A DNA stretch of 64,000 nt. Origin: Xiheibacterium sp038325765. GTDB lineage: Bacteria > Myxococcota_A > Polyangia > Nannocystales > Nannocystaceae. The notes below the pieces were generated by a model. The model was given only the letters and a program-made list of their open reading frames with translations, ran no database searches and was not told the origin of the DNA. A program made the position numbers and the translations under genes. Positions 9,901 through 17,058 of the stretch are shown one piece after another. Numbering within the stretch: position 1 is the stretch's first letter; each line of letters opens with the position of its first letter. The stretch lies in assembly GCA_038325765.1 (NCBI GenBank), contig JBBQJI010000023.1, forward strand, positions 1-64,000. Reading direction: 5' to 3'.

Positions 9901-11651
9901 CGGCGGCGCGGGCCGCCGGTCACGCCCCCGATCAACACCGCGCGGTGGTGCGGGCGGCGGAGCACGAGCCCGATCCGCAGCGGCAGGCCGCGCTGTGGAG
10001 CGAGGCCGCGAGCCTCGCCGAGACCCAGCTGCGGGATCCGGTCCTAGCCCTCGTCGCGCTCGGGCGCCTGCTCGAGGCCGACGAGGACAACGCAGCGGCG
10101 TGGCAGCGGATGTTCGCGCTGCTCGCCACCGCGGGTGAGCATGGCCGGCTCGTCGACGCGCTGGGCCGCCGCATCCTCATCGCCGCCGATCCGACCGAGC
10201 GTCAGTCGCTGCGCCGCCGCCTCGCCCGCGTCCATGTCGAGCAGCTCGACCATCCCGAGGATGCCGTCGCCGTGCTCGTCGACGCGCTCTCGGACGACCC
10301 CGGCGACCGCGAGGCCATCGACGAGCTCGACGTGCTGCTGCAGCGCCTCGAGCGGTGGGACGACGTGCGCGAGAACCTCGAGCGCAAGCTCGATCTGTGC
10401 GAAGGCGCCGAACGGGTCGAGATCCTCGAGCAGCTCGCGCGTCTGTCCGAGGAGCGCCTGAACGACCCGATCGATGCGATCGCGCGGCTGCGGCACATTC
10501 TGGTCGAGCAGCCCGGCCACGCCGCGGCCGATGCCAGCCTCGAGCGGCTCTTGCGGCGCGAGGAGAGCTACGTCGATCTCTCACAGCTGCTGGAGGAGCG
10601 GATGGCTCGCTTTCGCGCCGCTGGCCACATCGAGGGCTATCGCGTGACCGCGTCCGCACTGGCTGAGCTGCTCGCCGAGCACCTCGACGACTCCGAGCGC
10701 GCCCAGGGCATCCTCGACGAGCTGCTCGCCATCGAGCCGGACTACATCCCGGCGATCTTGGCCCTGGCCGCGGTCTACGAGGCCCGGGGCGACGAGGGGG
10801 CGATGCGGATCAAGCTGCAGCAGGCCGTGGCGCTGCAGCCCAAGGGCGCGATGGGGGCCCAGCTGCACCTGCGGTTGGCCCGGCTCGCGGGCAACGACGT
10901 CGAGCAGAGGCGCCGCCACCTCGAGGTCGCGTTCGTGCTCGACCCGGCCCACGAGGGGGTCGCCACCGAGCTGCTCGCGCTGTGCCGTCGGCAAGAGCGC
11001 TGGGACGACGTCGCGACGATGCTCGAGACGCTCGAGCAGCAGCAGACCGATCCGGCGGCGAAGCGCGGGCTGGTGCTCGAGCGCGTCGACCTCAAACTCG
11101 ACCGCCTCGGCGATCCCGAGGGGGCGCTGCGGGCCCTCGCGCCGATCTACCAAGACGTCCAGGACGACCCCGAGATCAACCGCCGCATCGCCAACTCGCT
11201 GTTCGCGGCCGAGCGCTACGACGAGGCCGAGGGCATGTACAACTGGCTGGTCGAGGTCGGCCGTCGCGGCAAGCGCAACAAGGCGCTGGCTTGCTACCTC
11301 ACCCGTCTGGCCCAGATCGCGCTGCGCCGCGAGAACCGCGAGCGTGCGCGCGAGCTCCTGCAAGAGGCCTATCGCGTGGACACCACCAACGTCGAGACGT
11401 TGATGACGCTCGGCGTCTTGCACGAGAGCGATCTGCAGTGGCGCGAGGCCCTCAAGATCTACCGCACGATGCTGCTGCAGAACGCCGACCAGTCGGGGCT
11501 GCTGCGGCGGGGTGACATCTACATCGGGCTGGCGCGTGCCCACGTGATGCTCGAGGAGCGGCCCAAGGCGAAGGCGATGCTGCGGCGTGGACTCGAGGAG
11601 GACTCGAATCACCCGGAGATCGGCCGCGAGCTCGCGGCCCTCGATGAGTGA
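993..11651 (+). CDS. Giant tetratricopeptide-repeat protein, about 3552 aa
   Basis: Built almost entirely of helical TPR-like repeats. Units recur every 100-110 residues with the skeleton 'RW.DL..VL.R', then 'LL..LA.L.E..LGD...A...Y..IL.LDP....A...L..IY'. No enzymatic motif, membrane segment or signal peptide is visible, so it is probably a very large cytoplasmic scaffold. I chose ATG 993 (MADARTALLDHL) because GAGGA lies about 11 bases upstream. A TTG at 882 would add a low-complexity leader and is less likely. Proteins of this type are frequent in myxobacteria, but their partners are unknown. The gene runs between two hairpin-bounded blocks, with no close operon neighbour upstream (227-bp gap) and a convergent gene downstream. 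The long antisense open frames inside it are GC-driven shadows. Confidence 0.85.
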   Translation: MADARTALLDHLRVDDSTTQQALAAACEGIDLVAARLQAKDAPASGDAAARLVGRMLLDGVASAEVLDTAKAIAARAPRDDAGNDVALIAGVTLWRISAQPPTAEPYFRRVRRTDASHPEVLRFYRELFSGEGGTAQLIQVLIQARRATRDADLRFALAEEVATLAEAQPGGADRAIETWRSVIREDGYDPRASQALERLYRQGSKWTALVELQKDEIERIGDGPEATAQRIERLLEVAGLYRDKLKLDTMALATLQRILDVDPWHEASLEALADTYAKAGRTNDLLGVYQRRIAAAKEAGDVTRQIELLRRVAELWLEQLGNPQRALEPLAAVLELDPRDGATRALLAKIHEQRRDFRALIALRRQELDDLEGDAALALRLELAALAEERLGDRREAIAAYNEVLAHHGDHDGAIAGLLRLYERESRWPDAAEMMHRQIAMAAPEALANLLVGLGNLYSDRLQSRADAIAVWAELLRLLPGHDRAIRRLRDAYVSEARWDDLQALFAGQGRLPDVVEVLQGAADRLADTTARVVLYRRVAALCRDALGQPERALRALERTLAIQPDNLEVARELVPIYREQRNWARLLGTLEVLLRAAQDDDDRLEIIESLRAVADEKLGSPALTMQWAAEAYRLRPGQVALREGLERAAERSDGWDELSRMFETRIADGDVADDERLELLDKLAAVARDKLSKPDDAQRYYRRIVALDPNNAAAMTALEGIYTSTRRWDDLAEVFRRRLEVEPDSGVRLEILRALARLHEEQLGDLDAAVATHTAILALSPDDGSALDALSRIHRNRGNWAALAEVLERKLGRESTAARRVPLVFELAEIRGSRLADPGLATAGFLAVLELEPDHRPAVAALEALRAADPASALPIMRGLLPFYRRAEDRAKEAEAMEVIVAAEHDATERFGLLEQLAAIYEQMSERRTDALRIRGELFRLDPQQWEGRQLLARLGADLGRPQDVAAAYADVLRGLGHEASAAAAEGRTLSRERSALRRDLLLEHGALLRDRLGRPEDAEAAYLEVLGSDETHQGAYEALEALLRARDGHGALRDLYRRRADVTFNQREQKDLLSRIIELSRGPLDDRATAIATAEELLDLIPDDLPTLELLVGMYERGQSRGELAKLEEALGRQAELERDPQRSRALAVRRATLRMQELGDAHGATFLLGQVLGEDPGDTSARALLEELLGVADVQLAAAALLEPVYVRTGDHGGRVRVLSIRREQAEGQGAVDQAITHLLEIVRVLEIDLGDRSGAFATAREAFAMDPRRADTRNEVDRLGLALEAHAELVDTWRGALERAGTDDALRIGLLHRIAELQDSKLRDFAAAQRSWSALLALDPPDVALAQRCVEALCRLHLESGDGPALVLAKRALLRFVDSDTAGVRIRLEIAEIQEQLGDRVGAAITHSEVLDLVPGNLTALDALERLFLEEQEWERLCDVLEHRVGVITDPRVRATIYRQIGEIQRDQLGDLQRALSAFQSILDTKGGREDTVVALSALVAINEKLERWADVDEGLRRLVALADSDPVRVELLSRTALVVGRRLGRPYDALDLLKRVLDLAPAHAGARAEVVRYVDVDDTRERAIRILMPLYEAEQNWSELVALEELQARKQPSGRRRLAALVRVAKTQQERIGDPDRAFGVLCEAMAEAADQPELAEILAKVEALGADAERAEGLLAAYAATVDHILEAELQQRVLRAMGQVALDRLGRLTDARHAYERVLALAPGDGEAADALERIYLQLGEHEALANLLAARADRAADVTLRDHYIVRAAELMHRQLERPEDAIRLFERLSAQGIAKPEVQAALEPLYEATGRWRELSVYLSRKLATQAGRAAVDTHLRLGHLLGEKLDDAEAGIRHLSIALRLDPDHAVATEALGRYLVDPTMRVRVAELLEPVFAAVGDWPRLIQIQEIRLADAPDDVARGKILLRIAQIEEEQLEDLDRAFDSYTRLFREQPSDRYVRDQLSRLSGVLDASGRYAELLTTYVTEDAATDDGDDVLAIVRDAAEMWSGSLRQPMRAVPLYQRMLAARPDQGAVFNQLEVALTQGEAWGELATAYWAEVERSPSEDRQIEILRKLATLAQELLEDPAVAARAYQRILEIRPDHDPARMRLEQILGETHRHAELLDALRDRIARTDHAEDRDRVALRIAELQEGPLQDDHGAVDTLEGILADAPDDQGAIGMLERIAQGKSEMRPRVLGMLRPIYERSNNLRRLVEIDEWRLAHTSEPEARHELHHGIAALQAQNQQTAPAAFQSLVRALAEPGPLGSLQRLDESVARLADIMQLGQELAEALVAAADAEALATDRDRRVDLRIWAGRLRHGAGEVDAAVTDLRAALELDPERADALALLDAALLRTGDHAALADVLRRRAALTVDDRDRVALLRRLAILHDDSLEQADHAEATWRELLEVEPGDAEALGRLARAYERRGARPELIDIVERQIEASDPGVDRRQLRLRLAALHRDGGDRPAEIDVLQALLAEAGEDGEALVQLTDALLAQSRSAEAVDVLARRAELARTDAERAGLFLEMARLQAGVLRDLPAALEAYERVFRWLPASAGALSDVTSLAKDEASHEAAAALVIDRLEAAGRWAELTDVWAARAVFTHDPAERQQALTIVAKLRLERLEDPAGALDAWIGLIDVADEAALPSVLEQGGRLAVQLGRGSEHAESLREKSAELDRQPGARVALATYAAHLCEEILGEPKRALAILEPLLDDGLATAEICARVERLGRSAGNDGAIAHALRELTRLGTHDADRADALVRLGELHVRTGDRDAALEAFRDAFDMTRAPGALRGLEALFDAAGTQDGALLDALAAAYQSLDDRAGQTRVVEARLRDATGTDRARLLEQLAGLYETGGDEPGLALGAWGELLAIDPESTMVAERVFSYGNGPLGPEVGEVLRRAIEAGRARGHFPVALAVPTAMLYLRTLAQADTALALIEAALAAEPDRADAIELAVAAARAAGHAPDQHRAVVRAAEHEPDPQRQAALWSEAASLAETQLRDPVLALVALGRLLEADEDNAAAWQRMFALLATAGEHGRLVDALGRRILIAADPTERQSLRRRLARVHVEQLDHPEDAVAVLVDALSDDPGDREAIDELDVLLQRLERWDDVRENLERKLDLCEGAERVEILEQLARLSEERLNDPIDAIARLRHILVEQPGHAAADASLERLLRREESYVDLSQLLEERMARFRAAGHIEGYRVTASALAELLAEHLDDSERAQGILDELLAIEPDYIPAILALAAVYEARGDEGAMRIKLQQAVALQPKGAMGAQLHLRLARLAGNDVEQRRRHLEVAFVLDPAHEGVATELLALCRRQERWDDVATMLETLEQQQTDPAAKRGLVLERVDLKLDRLGDPEGALRALAPIYQDVQDDPEINRRIANSLFAAERYDEAEGMYNWLVEVGRRGKRNKALACYLTRLAQIALRRENRERARELLQEAYRVDTTNVETLMTLGVLHESDLQWREALKIYRTMLLQNADQSGLLRRGDIYIGLARAHVMLEERPKAKAMLRRGLEEDSNHPEIGRELAALDE

Positions 11652-11658
11652 GGGCTTC

Positions 11659-11684
11659 GGCGGTCCGGCGGTCGCCGGGCCGCC
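11659..11684. terminator. Strong hairpin between two convergent genes, probable bidirectional terminator
   Basis: GGCGGTCCGGCG and CGCCGGGCCGCC form a 12-bp stem (one G-U pair) around a 2-base centre, which opens to a 4-base loop in practice. It sits 7 bases after the giant TPR stop and 12 bases before the stop of the opposite-strand FHA gene. There is no U tract, as is usual in very GC-rich genomes, so the terminator role is inferred. Confidence 0.5.
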
Positions 11685-11696
11685 AAAGCGTCACCG

Positions 11697-13052
11697 TCAC
11701 CGGAACGTCTCGGAGCTGATCGCGAACCGCTCGAGCCAGCGTTGGATCTGGACCGTCGAGCGGTTCATCTCCTTGGCGATGCGCTCGGGGTCGCCGCTGC
11801 AGCGGGCGACGCTGCGCATCAAGGTGTCGCGGAGGGTGCGGACCTCGTCGGGGTTCTCGGGCAGGCCGTCGTCGTGCTCGAGCACCTCGGCGAGCGCGTC
11901 GGCGGTGATGGTGCCGTCCCCACTGGCGAGCAGCGCCGCAGTGTTGAGGCTCTGGCGCAGCTGACGGACATTGAAGGGCCACGCGCCGCGGAGCAGGCGA
12001 CGGAACGCGTTCGAGGTCAGCCGGGTGGGCCGACCCTCGCGCTGCATGTCCTGCACGAAGGCGCGGGCGAGCATGCCGATGTCCTCGCGGCGCGACCGCA
12101 ACGGGGGCAGCTCGGCGACGAAGCCCGACAGCCGCGAGAAGAGGTCGGGGCGGAAGCGGCCGTCCTCGACCAGGCGCTGCAGGTCGTGGAGCGTGCTGGC
12201 GACCAGGCGCACATCGAAGGTGCGCGTCGCAGCCTCGCCCTTGCGCGAGGCCCGACCCTCGATGAGGGCGACGAGCAGCTTGGCCTGCACGCTCGGCGAC
12301 AGCTCGCCGAGCTCGTCGAGGAGCAGCGTGCCGCCGTCGGCCTCCTCGAACAGACCCGGCCGACCGTCCTCCCCGAACAGCGCCAGCTCGAGCCGGGATT
12401 CCGACAGACCGCCGAGGTTCGCGATGACGAGGCGGCCGGTGCGGCCGGAGGTGCGGTGGATCGCGCGGGCGAGGTACTCCTTGCCGGTGCCCGTCTCGCC
12501 GCGCAGCACGATCGGGATCGAGCTCTTCGCGAGCCGATGCAAGGTGCGGTGGATGTGGTGCAGGTGCGGGCTCGCGGTGCCGGTGGGGTCGAGCTCCGAT
12601 AGGCGCTGGCCGCCGAGGTTGCGCAGGCCCATCTCGCGGACCATCCAGAACGAGCGCCCGATCTCGAAGACCTCGCCGGAGCGCAGGCCGATGGTGCCGC
12701 TGATGCGCTCACCCGCGAGGTGCGTGCCGTTGCGGCTGCCCAGATCCGTCAGCGTGAAGCGGCCGGCCGCGCCGTCGTCGCGCAGCGCGACCTCGGCGTG
12801 CTCGCTGCTGACCCAGCCAAAGGGGATGCCGACCCGGAGGTTCGAGCCTTTCTCGGTGAGCGACAGGCCGTCGGCCGACTCGTCTCGGCAAAAACGGACC
12901 GTCCGCACGGTGTCGAGCTGGATGATCCGGCCGGCGGCCGCGAGGTTGTCCTCGGCCGATCCGATCGAGATGAGCCACGCCTTGGGGCGGACGACCTCGC
13001 CGCCTTCGGGCTCGTCTTCGACGAGCGTGTCGTGGAGAGAATCGCGCGTCAT
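11697..13052 (-). CDS. FHA-domain AAA+ regulator of the sigma-54-activator fold, lacking the GAFTGA loop
   Basis: 451 aa from ATG 13052 (MTRDSLHDTL); a start at 13145 would add 31 unconvincing residues. Residues about 50-138 form an FHA domain (GSRNGTHLAGERI), which in this family binds phosphothreonine peptides. The AAA+ domain follows with Walker A GETGTGKE (185-192), Walker B GTLLLDE (about 241-247) and arginine-finger region RFRPDLFSRLSG. The C-terminus carries a Fis-type helix-turn-helix ('RIAKEMNRSTVQIQRWLERF'). The segment between 'ALFGEDGRPGLFEEADGGT' is too short to hold the GAFTGA loop that contacts sigma-54, so the protein may not activate sigma-54 holoenzyme. It could act as a repressor, a sigma-70-type regulator or a Ser/Thr-kinase-signalled switch. 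No adjacent kinase gene is present. Confidence 0.8.
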   Translation of the reverse strand: MTRDSLHDTLVEDEPEGGEVVRPKAWLISIGSAEDNLAAAGRIIQLDTVRTVRFCRDESADGLSLTEKGSNLRVGIPFGWVSSEHAEVALRDDGAAGRFTLTDLGSRNGTHLAGERISGTIGLRSGEVFEIGRSFWMVREMGLRNLGGQRLSELDPTGTASPHLHHIHRTLHRLAKSSIPIVLRGETGTGKEYLARAIHRTSGRTGRLVIANLGGLSESRLELALFGEDGRPGLFEEADGGTLLLDELGELSPSVQAKLLVALIEGRASRKGEAATRTFDVRLVASTLHDLQRLVEDGRFRPDLFSRLSGFVAELPPLRSRREDIGMLARAFVQDMQREGRPTRLTSNAFRRLLRGAWPFNVRQLRQSLNTAALLASGDGTITADALAEVLEHDDGLPENPDEVRTLRDTLMRSVARCSGDPERIAKEMNRSTVQIQRWLERFAISSETFR

Positions 13053-13207
13053 GGAGCCCGTAGAACCCTGGACACCCGAGGTGCCCAGAGCCCGATCGTA
13101 GGGGCCAGGGATCGAAAGGCGCAACAACAATCGTGGCGTGCCCACCGATCATGCCGCCCAGCACCGATGTACGGCGCTGTGTTCGGCGTGGGCCCACGAC
13201 CGTTGGA

Positions 13208-13954
<747 letters not shown>

Positions 13955-14095
13955 GCCCGGCACCGCTGCGGTGGCCTCGGCGCGCCGTACATCGCAGCCG
14001 CGCTGCGCAGCCCCGACGGCGCGCGTGCGTCGGTCGCCATCGTCGTAGGGGATCATGGCGCGAGGATACAACGCTTTGCTACGCTGCGGCGGCGC

Positions 14096-14587
14096 GTGTC
14101 GGTCCTGGGCAAGGTCTATCTCGGCGTCAGCCTCGTGCTGCTGCTGCTCGGCGTGGTGTGGGCGAGCAACATGCTGCAGGCCAACGCCGCATGGGTCGAG
14201 ATCGTGCTCGCGGTGCCGCGCCTCGATCTGCTCGAGCCCATCGCGCGGATCCGGTACGAAGTGAACCTCGCGGTGCTGCTCGGCGGATGGGTCGCGGCGG
14301 CGGGTCTCGTCGCCGCGTTCGCCGTGCGCGCGCCGTTTCGGATCCGCGCCGCCGCGATCGCCCAACGCCGCGTCCGCGACCTCGAGCGCGAGGTGCTCGA
14401 GCTGCGCACGCTGCCGCTGCGTCAGCAAGAGGAGGACGAGATCCTCGCCGCCGAAGCCCACGTCGAGCCCGGCAGCCGCAGGGTGATGACCGAGTCGCTG
14501 CGACGCGGCGAGTCCGGACCGCTTGGCGCCGCGGCCTTCGACGGGGGCCACGGCGACGCCGACGACCGGTCCGGGAGCCGCGGATGA
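14096..14587 (+). CDS. lapA: LapA-domain inner-membrane protein
   Basis: 163 aa from GTG 14096. Two membrane segments (residues about 5-25 and 56-77) are followed by a basic stretch and a coiled coil (about 83-105, 'IAQRRVRDLEREVLELR'). This matches LapA (DUF1049), the partner of LapB in controlling lipopolysaccharide synthesis. The stop overlaps the lapB start (ATGA), and this pairing with a clear LapB is the strongest support for the name. Sequence match to LapA alone is modest, because the short domain is poorly conserved. The C-terminal tail after the coiled coil is Gly/Asp-rich and probably disordered. Confidence 0.65.
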   Translation: MSVLGKVYLGVSLVLLLLGVVWASNMLQANAAWVEIVLAVPRLDLLEPIARIRYEVNLAVLLGGWVAAAGLVAAFAVRAPFRIRAAAIAQRRVRDLEREVLELRTLPLRQQEEDEILAAEAHVEPGSRRVMTESLRRGESGPLGAAAFDGGHGDADDRSGSRG

Positions 14588-15759
14588 TCTGGGTTGTCGC
14601 CATCGTCGTCGCGCTCGCGGTTGGGTTCGCCGCGGGCTACGCCTGGGCTGCGCCGCGTCGCCGCGCGATCGAGAGCTTCGCGCGGCGCTCGCGGGTGCTC
14701 TACGAGCTCGCCGAGGGTGACCTCGACAATGTCGCCGCCGAACTCGAGCAGCTCGCCGAGTCGGAGCCCGGGGACGCCACGGTGTTCCTCGCCCTCGGCG
14801 CGCTCGATCGTCGCCGCGGCCGCGTCGATCGGGCCAAAGCCATCCACCGCACGGTGCTCGCGTCGGCGTCGCTGCCCGCGGATCAACGGGTGGCGGCGCT
14901 GGTCGGGCTCGGTCGCGATCTGCTCGCGCAGGGCAACGAGCGCGCGGCCGTCGGTGCGCTCGTGCGCGCGATCAGTCTGGCGCCGCGGTCGGTGGCGACC
15001 CTCGAGTCACTGGCGATCGCGCTCGAGCACGCCGGCGCCTGGGAGCGGGCCGCCGCGGCGTGGGAGCGCCACGAGAAGCTGGTCGAAGGCCGCCGTCGCC
15101 GCGAGAGCCGCCAGGGCCGCGGCCACGCGCTCGCCGGACAGGCTGCGGTCGCCCTGGCCGACGGCGACGATCGCAAGGCCCGCAAGCTCGCCGAGCGCGC
15201 GATCGAGCTCGCCCCCGACAGCGGTCACGTGTGGACAGTGCGTGCCCGCGTCGAGTCGGCCGCCGGTGATCGCGAACTCGCGCTCGAGGCGTGGCAACGG
15301 GCTTGGGAGGCGACGCCTGCGGCCGCGGCCATCGTCGCCCCCGAGGCCTGGCGGTGGGCCAGCGACAGCGGCCCCGTCGAGGATCTGCTCGAGCGCATGC
15401 TGGCGTCGCTGCGCGCCAGCGCCAGCGCCGAGCTGGTGGTCGCGCTCTCCGAGTTCGTCGCCCGTCAGCACCCGGATCAGGCCGCCGCTGCCCTCGAGCG
15501 CGTGGCGCCGAACAGCGCCTCGGCCACCTTGGCGCTCGTGCGCCAGCGCCTCGCCCGCGGCCAGCGCGATGGCGCCCGCGAGGCGGCGATGCGCGAGATC
15601 GAAGCGCCGCCGCTGGTGTGCGGGCGCTGCGGCGCAGCGGCCCCCCGCTTCAAGTTCCGCTGCGATCACTGCGGGGCCTGGGATTCGCTCGCCAACCGCG
15701 GCACGATGCGGCCGGGCTTCCAGGTGCCTTCGCTCGTGCGCGGCGCGCCTTCGGTCTGA
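14584..15759 (+). CDS. lapB: LapB (YciM) membrane-anchored TPR protein with C-terminal rubredoxin-like metal-binding domain
   Basis: 391 aa. An N-terminal membrane anchor (residues 2-22, 'IWVVAIVVALAVGFAAGYAWA') is followed by TPR-like helices, for example 'ALADGDDRKARKLAERAIELAPDSGHVW'. At the C-terminus two CxxC pairs (CGRC about 346-349, CDHC about 360-363) form the rubredoxin-like knuckle. This anchor-TPR-rubredoxin order and about 390-aa length are diagnostic of LapB. In E. coli LapB works with FtsH to promote LpxC turnover and so limits lipid A synthesis; an ftsH gene lies about 42 kb downstream. Coupled to lapA by an ATGA overlap and followed after 9 bases by the permease gene. Confidence 0.85.
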   Translation: MIWVVAIVVALAVGFAAGYAWAAPRRRAIESFARRSRVLYELAEGDLDNVAAELEQLAESEPGDATVFLALGALDRRRGRVDRAKAIHRTVLASASLPADQRVAALVGLGRDLLAQGNERAAVGALVRAISLAPRSVATLESLAIALEHAGAWERAAAAWERHEKLVEGRRRRESRQGRGHALAGQAAVALADGDDRKARKLAERAIELAPDSGHVWTVRARVESAAGDRELALEAWQRAWEATPAAAAIVAPEAWRWASDSGPVEDLLERMLASLRASASAELVVALSEFVARQHPDQAAAALERVAPNSASATLALVRQRLARGQRDGAREAAMREIEAPPLVCGRCGAAAPRFKFRCDHCGAWDSLANRGTMRPGFQVPSLVRGAPSV

Positions 15760-15768
15760 GATCATCCG

Positions 15769-17058
15769 GTGGACGAAGGCAGTCAGAGCAGCGTCATCCC
15801 GCCCCGGCGGCCCGACACCCTGTTCTCCATGGCGCGCCGGTTCTGGCGGCTGTGGGGATTCCTCATCTTCACCCTCGTGGTGATCGCGGCGTTCCACGAG
15901 ATCCTGCTGCCGTTCGTCTTCGCGTTCCTCATCACGTATCTGCTCGCACCCTTGGTCGCGCGCCTGCAGCCACGCATGGGTCGGGTGCTCGCGGTCATCC
16001 TCTGCTACGTCGTGATCCTCGGGCTGCTCGCGGGCTTCTTCGGCCTGCTGCTGCCGGCGGTGATCGCCGACATGGCCAAGCTCCGCGACACGCTGCCGGC
16101 CACGATCGCCGAGCTCAACGAGGTGTATCTGCCGCGGGCTGCCGCGTGGGTCGAGGCCACGTTCGGCGGCTTGCTGCCCAAGGACGCGCCGATCGTGCGC
16201 GAGCCGACCACCGACGTCATCATGCACCCGATGGGCGACGGCGCCTGGCGGATCGACCTCGAGGGCATCCGTGTCCAGGCGCGCCAGGGCGAGGACGGGG
16301 CGTGGATGGTCGGGCTGCCCTCGAACACGGCGCCGGCGAAGGTCGATTTCGCCCGCGAACTCCGCGAACTGGTCGCGTCGCGCACCGACGACGTCACCAG
16401 CTTCATCGGCCCGGCGGTCCAGCGCCTGGTCAAGGGCGTCGTTGGCTTCATCACCGCGTTCGTCATCACCTTCATGGTCGGTGGCTTCGCGCTGGTCGAC
16501 CTCGCCCGGGTGGTCCGCTTCGTCCGCTCGCTCATCCCGCTCGAGTTCCGTCACGGCTTCGACGAGTTGTGGCGCGCGATGGACAAGGGCCTCGGCGGCG
16601 TCGTGCGCGGGCAGCTCATCATCTGCCTGGTCAACGGCGTGCTCACGTTCATCGGCCTCATCATCTTCGGCATCAAGTACAGCTTCTTGCTCGGGGTGAT
16701 GGCGGGGATGTTCAGCCTCATCCCGATCTTCGGCACCATCTTGTCGTCGGCGCCGATCCTGGTCATCGCGTTGGTCTCCGGCGAGTCGGGGATCGAGATC
16801 GGCCCGGCGTTCGGCATCTTGCTGTGGATCATCGGCATCCACCTGCTCGAGGCCAACGTGCTCAACCCCAAGATCATCGGCGACTCCGCCGAGATCCACC
16901 CCGTCATCGTGGTGTTCGCGCTCATCGCCGGCGAGCATGTCTTCGGCCTCGTCGGTGCACTGCTGGCGATCCCCGTGACCAGCATCGTGCAGACCATGTA
17001 TTTGCAGGTGCGCCGCCACTCGCCCGTGTTCCAGGACGATCCCTTGGGTGGACCGTGA
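15769..17058 (+). CDS. AI-2E family (PerM/TqsA-like) membrane transporter
   Basis: 429 aa from GTG 15769. Two N-terminal membrane segments around residues 24-95 are followed by a larger soluble insert (about 100-220). A cluster of hydrophobic helices then ends in the conserved family region 'GMFSLIPIFGTILSSAPI', 'LEANVLNPKIIGDSAEIHPV' and 'GALLAIPVTSIVQTMY'. These are hallmarks of the AI-2E transporter family, putative exporters or ion/solute permeases of mostly unknown substrate. The stop overlaps the polA start (GTGA), so the two are probably co-translated. The long soluble insert with 'TTDVIMHPMGDGAWRIDL' is unusual for the family and may be clade-specific. Confidence 0.85.
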   Translation: MDEGSQSSVIPPRRPDTLFSMARRFWRLWGFLIFTLVVIAAFHEILLPFVFAFLITYLLAPLVARLQPRMGRVLAVILCYVVILGLLAGFFGLLLPAVIADMAKLRDTLPATIAELNEVYLPRAAAWVEATFGGLLPKDAPIVREPTTDVIMHPMGDGAWRIDLEGIRVQARQGEDGAWMVGLPSNTAPAKVDFARELRELVASRTDDVTSFIGPAVQRLVKGVVGFITAFVITFMVGGFALVDLARVVRFVRSLIPLEFRHGFDELWRAMDKGLGGVVRGQLIICLVNGVLTFIGLIIFGIKYSFLLGVMAGMFSLIPIFGTILSSAPILVIALVSGESGIEIGPAFGILLWIIGIHLLEANVLNPKIIGDSAEIHPVIVVFALIAGEHVFGLVGALLAIPVTSIVQTMYLQVRRHSPVFQDDPLGGP

